A stretch of DNA of 7,687 nt. Source: JAQYVZ01 sp035269105 (GTDB taxonomy: Bacteria > Desulfobacterota > Desulfuromonadia > Desulfuromonadales > BM103). Under the pieces are notes generated by a model. It did not search any database. It had not been told where the DNA came from and worked only from the letters and a program-made list of their open reading frames with translations. Below, in pieces: positions 5,653 to 7,687 of this stretch. A program made the position numbers and the translations under genes. How positions within the stretch are numbered: position 1 is the first letter of the stretch; the number at the start of each line of letters is the position of its first letter. The stretch spans positions 1-7,687 of the forward strand of contig DATFJP010000308.1 of the NCBI GenBank assembly GCA_035269105.1. Reading direction: 5' to 3'.

Positions 5653-6789
5653 ATGCCCTCGATTCCGATTTTGAAGACAACTGCGGAGCTGGAAGACCTG
5701 GCCGGACAACTGGCCCAAACCAAGACCTTCGCTTTCGACCTGGAAGCCGATTCCATGCACAGCTACCGCGAGAAGATCTGCCTGATGCAGGTCACTTTCG
5801 GAACCGAAACCCTGTTGATCGATCCTTTTCCCCTGCCCGGCCTCGAGGCCCTGAAGCCGGTGCTGGCCGAGCCGGCGGTCCGCAAGATCTTCCATGCTGC
5901 CGATTACGACCTGCGCTGCCTGTACCGAGATTTCGGCATCCGGGTCCGCGGCCTGTTCGATACCATGATCTGCGCCCAACTGCTCGGTGAGGAGCGTATC
6001 GGCCTGGCCGATCTGCTGGCCAAATATTTCGATGTTCAGCTCGACAAGCGCTTCCAGCGCGCCGACTGGTCGCAGCGCCCCCTGCCTGAGGACATGCTGC
6101 GTTATGCCGCCGAAGACACCCGTCACCTGCCGCGCCTGGCCGAGCTGTTCGAAAACCGTCTGCGGGAGCGGGGCCGACTGGAGTGGGCCGAGGAGGAATT
6201 CCGCCTGCAGGAGCAGGTGCGCTTCACCGACAGCGCGGGGCCTCTGTTCCTGAGAGTGAAAGGCGCCGGCCGCCTCGACCGCCGTCAGCTGGGAATCCTG
6301 GAAAGCCTGCTGGCCTGGCGTGAAGAAGAGGCCGAACGCCGCGACCGGCCTCCTTTCAAGGTGATCGGCAACCGGGAACTGCTGGCCGTGGCTCAGGCGG
6401 CGCCGGCCACCATGCGCGCCCTCGACCATATCGAGGACCTGCCGTCGCGCCATCGGCAGCGCCTCGGCAAATACCTGCTGGCGGCGGTCGAACAGGGACT
6501 GGAACGATCCGAGGAGCAGCTGCCGGTCTTTCCCAGACAGGCGGCGCGGCAGCAGCACGATCCACAGATCGAGGCTCGCATGAATACTCTGAAAAAATGG
6601 CGGACCACGGCCGCCAGGGGCCTCGGCCTCGATCCCGGAGTTTTGATCAACAATGCCCAGTTGGAAGAGTTGGCCCGCAACACCCCCCGGAACCGTTCCG
6701 AACTCGAACAGATAGCCGGGTTGAAGAACTGGCAGGTCCGCGAACTCGGCGATGAAATCCTTCAGCATCTGGCCGGGGCCGCCCGCTGA
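5653..6789 (+). CDS. rnd: Ribonuclease D
   Basis: RNase D is a cytoplasmic 3'-to-5' exoribonuclease that trims tRNA precursors and other stable RNAs, using two metal ions held by DEDD residues. All expected motifs are present in 378 residues: Asp29 and Glu31 in FAFDLEADS (Exo I), His81 and Asp86 in FHAADYDL with FDTMICAQLL (102-111) (Exo II), and Tyr151 and Asp155 in YAAEDTRHL (Exo III, DEDDy type). The LDK...DWSQRPL segment (130-144) is also typical. Two HRDC-like helical domains follow at about 210-285 and 305-374, as in E. coli RNase D (about 375 residues). AAGGAG at 5643-5648 precedes the ATG by 4 bases. The gene lies 13 bases after the U32 gene and 5 bases before the DUF2007 gene, so the three are almost surely co-transcribed. 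The antisense strand is open over most of this gene only because of GC-rich codon bias. Confidence 0.95.
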   Translation: MPSIPILKTTAELEDLAGQLAQTKTFAFDLEADSMHSYREKICLMQVTFGTETLLIDPFPLPGLEALKPVLAEPAVRKIFHAADYDLRCLYRDFGIRVRGLFDTMICAQLLGEERIGLADLLAKYFDVQLDKRFQRADWSQRPLPEDMLRYAAEDTRHLPRLAELFENRLRERGRLEWAEEEFRLQEQVRFTDSAGPLFLRVKGAGRLDRRQLGILESLLAWREEEAERRDRPPFKVIGNRELLAVAQAAPATMRALDHIEDLPSRHRQRLGKYLLAAVEQGLERSEEQLPVFPRQAARQQHDPQIEARMNTLKKWRTTAARGLGLDPGVLINNAQLEELARNTPRNRSELEQIAGLKNWQVRELGDEILQHLAGAAR

Positions 6790-6794
6790 TCGGT

Positions 6795-7118
6795 ATGAAG
6801 AAACTGTTGACCTTCGCCCTCAACGAGCGGTCCCAGGCGGGGCTGCTCAAGGAACTGCTCGAACGGGAAGGCATCCATTGCCTGATTCGTAACGATCAGC
6901 TGTTTTCGGCCATGGGCGAAATCCCCTTCCTGGAATGCCTGCCGGAACTCTGGATCGTAGACAACGAGGTCTACCCGCGGGCCCGCCAGCTGCTGAAAAA
7001 CTGGCTGCACGAGGAAGAGCAGGCCGGCAAGGAAACCTGGCGCTGTCCGCGTTGCGGAGAGCGCCATGAGGGCCAGTTCGGCGCCTGCTGGCAATGCGGA
7101 GAACTGCGGGAAAAATAA
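6795..7118 (+). CDS. DUF2007-like protein with C-terminal zinc ribbon
   Basis: This 107-residue cytoplasmic protein has two parts. Residues 1-72 look like DUF2007 (called a putative signal-transducing protein): SQAGLLKELLEREGIHCLIRND resembles the family's 'a.ikslLe.eGI.a.v.n' start, and ELWIVDNEVYPRARQLL the '.l.V..ed...A..ll' end, which gives an ACT/PII-like alpha-beta fold. Residues 83-103 hold a zinc ribbon with Cys84-x2-Cys87-x10-Cys98-x2-Cys101 (WRCPRCG...GACWQCG), similar in style to RanBP2-type fingers. The biochemical function of the family is unknown. The ATG is 5 bases after the rnd stop without a clear ribosome site, suggesting translational coupling. Its place behind U32 and rnd hints at a link to RNA metabolism or its regulation, but that is only inference from the operon. 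Confidence 0.82.
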   Translation: MKKLLTFALNERSQAGLLKELLEREGIHCLIRNDQLFSAMGEIPFLECLPELWIVDNEVYPRARQLLKNWLHEEEQAGKETWRCPRCGERHEGQFGACWQCGELREK

Positions 7119-7129
7119 TCTTCGAAGCG

Positions 7130-7249
7130 TTCACCACCCGTGCGTTTTGCGCACTCAAGTCACCAAGGCTCTAAGAGCATAAATAATATGCGTTTTGGCT
7201 TGCCTTGGTGTCTCCGTGTCTTGAGCGAGCATAACGAGCGGGTGGTGAA
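7130..7249. repeat. Long imperfect inverted repeat between convergent genes (MITE/REP-like element)
   Basis: The left arm (7130-7169) begins TTCACCACCCG and contains GTT-TGC, CTCAAG and CACCAAGGC. The right arm (7202-7249) has the reverse complement of each block in the same order: GCCTTGGTG (7202-7210), CTTGAG (7220-7225), then CGGGTGGTGAA (7239-7249). Between CTTGAG and the inner block the right arm has 9 bases where the left has one. The 32-base centre is AT-rich. Inside the left arm GTGCG (7140-7144) and CGCAC (7150-7154) form a small hairpin of their own. No transposase and no clear target duplication are seen. The element fills most of the 142-base gap between the ends of the DUF2007 and fumarase genes, so its RNA could act as a two-way terminator. 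CACCAAG/CTTGGTG palindromes of this kind are, from memory, common intergenic repeats in environmental Proteobacteria. Confidence 0.75.
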
Positions 7250-7260
7250 AATCCTCTCCT

Positions 7261-7687
7261 CTACCGGGTCTTGCCCGGCACTCCCGGCTCGGTCATCGGT
7301 CGCGGGTCGAGCAGCTTGTCCAGTTCATCATCCGGCAGGACCTGCTGCTCCCGGGCGACTTCGCGGACGGTCTTGTCTTCTTCGTAGGCCTGCTTGGCGA
7401 TTTTCGCCGCCTGGTCGTAGCCGATCGCCGGCGCCAGAGCGGTGCACATCGCCAGGCTCTGCTCGATCAGGGATTCGCAGCGTTCCCGGTTCGCCTCCAA
7501 ACCCTCCAGGCAGCGCTCGGTGAACTGGGTCACGCTATTGGTCAGCAAGGCGATGGACTGCAGCAGGTTGTGGGCCATCACCGGCATCATGACATTCAGT
7601 TCGAAGTTGCCGGACAACCCGCCCAGGGCGATGGCGGCGTCGTTGCCGACCACTTGGGCGCTGACCTGCATCAGGCTTTCCGCCATC
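7261..7687 (-). CDS. fumC: Class II fumarate hydratase (C-terminal part, 5' end outside window)
   Basis: Class II fumarase interconverts fumarate and L-malate in the TCA cycle as a soluble, Fe-independent homotetramer. The window holds its last 142 codons (the first lacking one base), about 30% of the usual 460 or so residues. The sequence MAESLMQVSAQVVGNDAAIA is the central-helix end of the superfamily. SGNFELNVMMPVMAHNLLQS follows and is fumarase-like: aspartases usually have GQL-LNVMEP here. The C-terminal domain runs through GLEANRERC, ALAPAIGYD, KTVREVA and LDKLLDPRPMTEPG, the standard fumarase ending, with a short extra VPGKTR tail. The catalytic GSS loop lies upstream and is not visible, so fumarase over aspartase rests on these motifs. 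The ATG read at 7686 is internal. The gene is convergent with the U32-rnd operon, and the inverted repeat begins 11 bases beyond its stop. Confidence 0.88.
   Translation of the reverse strand, partial: MAESLMQVSAQVVGNDAAIALGGLSGNFELNVMMPVMAHNLLQSIALLTNSVTQFTERCLEGLEANRERCESLIEQSLAMCTALAPAIGYDQAAKIAKQAYEEDKTVREVAREQQVLPDDELDKLLDPRPMTEPGVPGKTR

Noticed and set aside
4686..5756. 356-codon antisense frame over the U32 gene
   Set aside because: It is Gln/Gly/Ala-rich shadow sequence and spans the U32-rnd junction. The sense genes are strongly supported.
5620..6768. 382-codon open frame antisense to rnd
   Set aside because: It mirrors the GC-biased codons of a gene with all RNase D motifs. Its translation has no recognisable domain and it lacks a ribosome site.
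7140..7523. 127-codon + strand frame starting in the inverted repeat
   Set aside because: It runs through a non-coding repeat and then antisense to the fumarase gene, with no domain or ribosome site.
7261..7687. Aspartate ammonia-lyase instead of fumarase
   Set aside because: GNFELNVMMPV and the LLDPRPMTEPG ending are fumarase-like. Aspartases usually show GQL and LNVMEPV at the same place.

Overview
The window is GC-rich, strongly third-position-biased bacterial chromosome. Its gene content suggests a Gram-negative anaerobe of the Desulfuromonadales/Geobacterales type: a PilY1-like pilus protein followed by a pseudopilin, a U32-rnd operon, and GGTGATC-type intergenic repeats. This placement is an inference from protein style and repeats; there is no rRNA or other marker gene here to test it.

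Layout. (1) Bases 1-1916, + strand: the 3' part of a type IV pilus PilY1/PilC-like beta-propeller gene, followed after 2 bases by a GspH/FimT-type pseudopilin. This looks like the end of a minor-pilin operon. Both proteins carry an Asp-rich calcium-loop motif. (2) Bases 1919-1961: a short tandem array of GGTGATC-like heptamers. (3) Bases 1968-3035, - strand: a single gene whose product reads as a bacterial member of the LCIB/LCIC beta-carbonic-anhydrase family, known best from algal CO2-concentrating systems. It has an extra stretch inside the fold. This is the most unusual gene in the window. (4) Bases 3036-3254: a divergent intergenic region, AT-rich on the side of the LCIB-like gene. On the other side it holds a potential structured RNA leader with two perfect hairpins. 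(5) Bases 3255-7118, + strand: a tight three-gene operon with gaps of 13 and 5 bases. It encodes a long U32-family protein (RlhA-like, probable Fe-S RNA hydroxylation factor), ribonuclease D, and a small DUF2007 plus zinc-ribbon protein. (6) Bases 7130-7249: a long imperfect inverted repeat between two convergent genes. (7) Bases 7261-7687, - strand: the C-terminal part of a class II fumarase, cut by the window edge.

How the parts fit: the pilus pair belongs to pilus assembly and adhesion. The U32/RNase D pair suggests stable-RNA maturation and modification under one promoter. The LCIB-like gene stands alone and could serve CO2/bicarbonate interconversion. No transporter or carboxylase is visible beside it, so its physiological role is open. 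No tRNA, rRNA, CRISPR, transposase or phage gene was seen.
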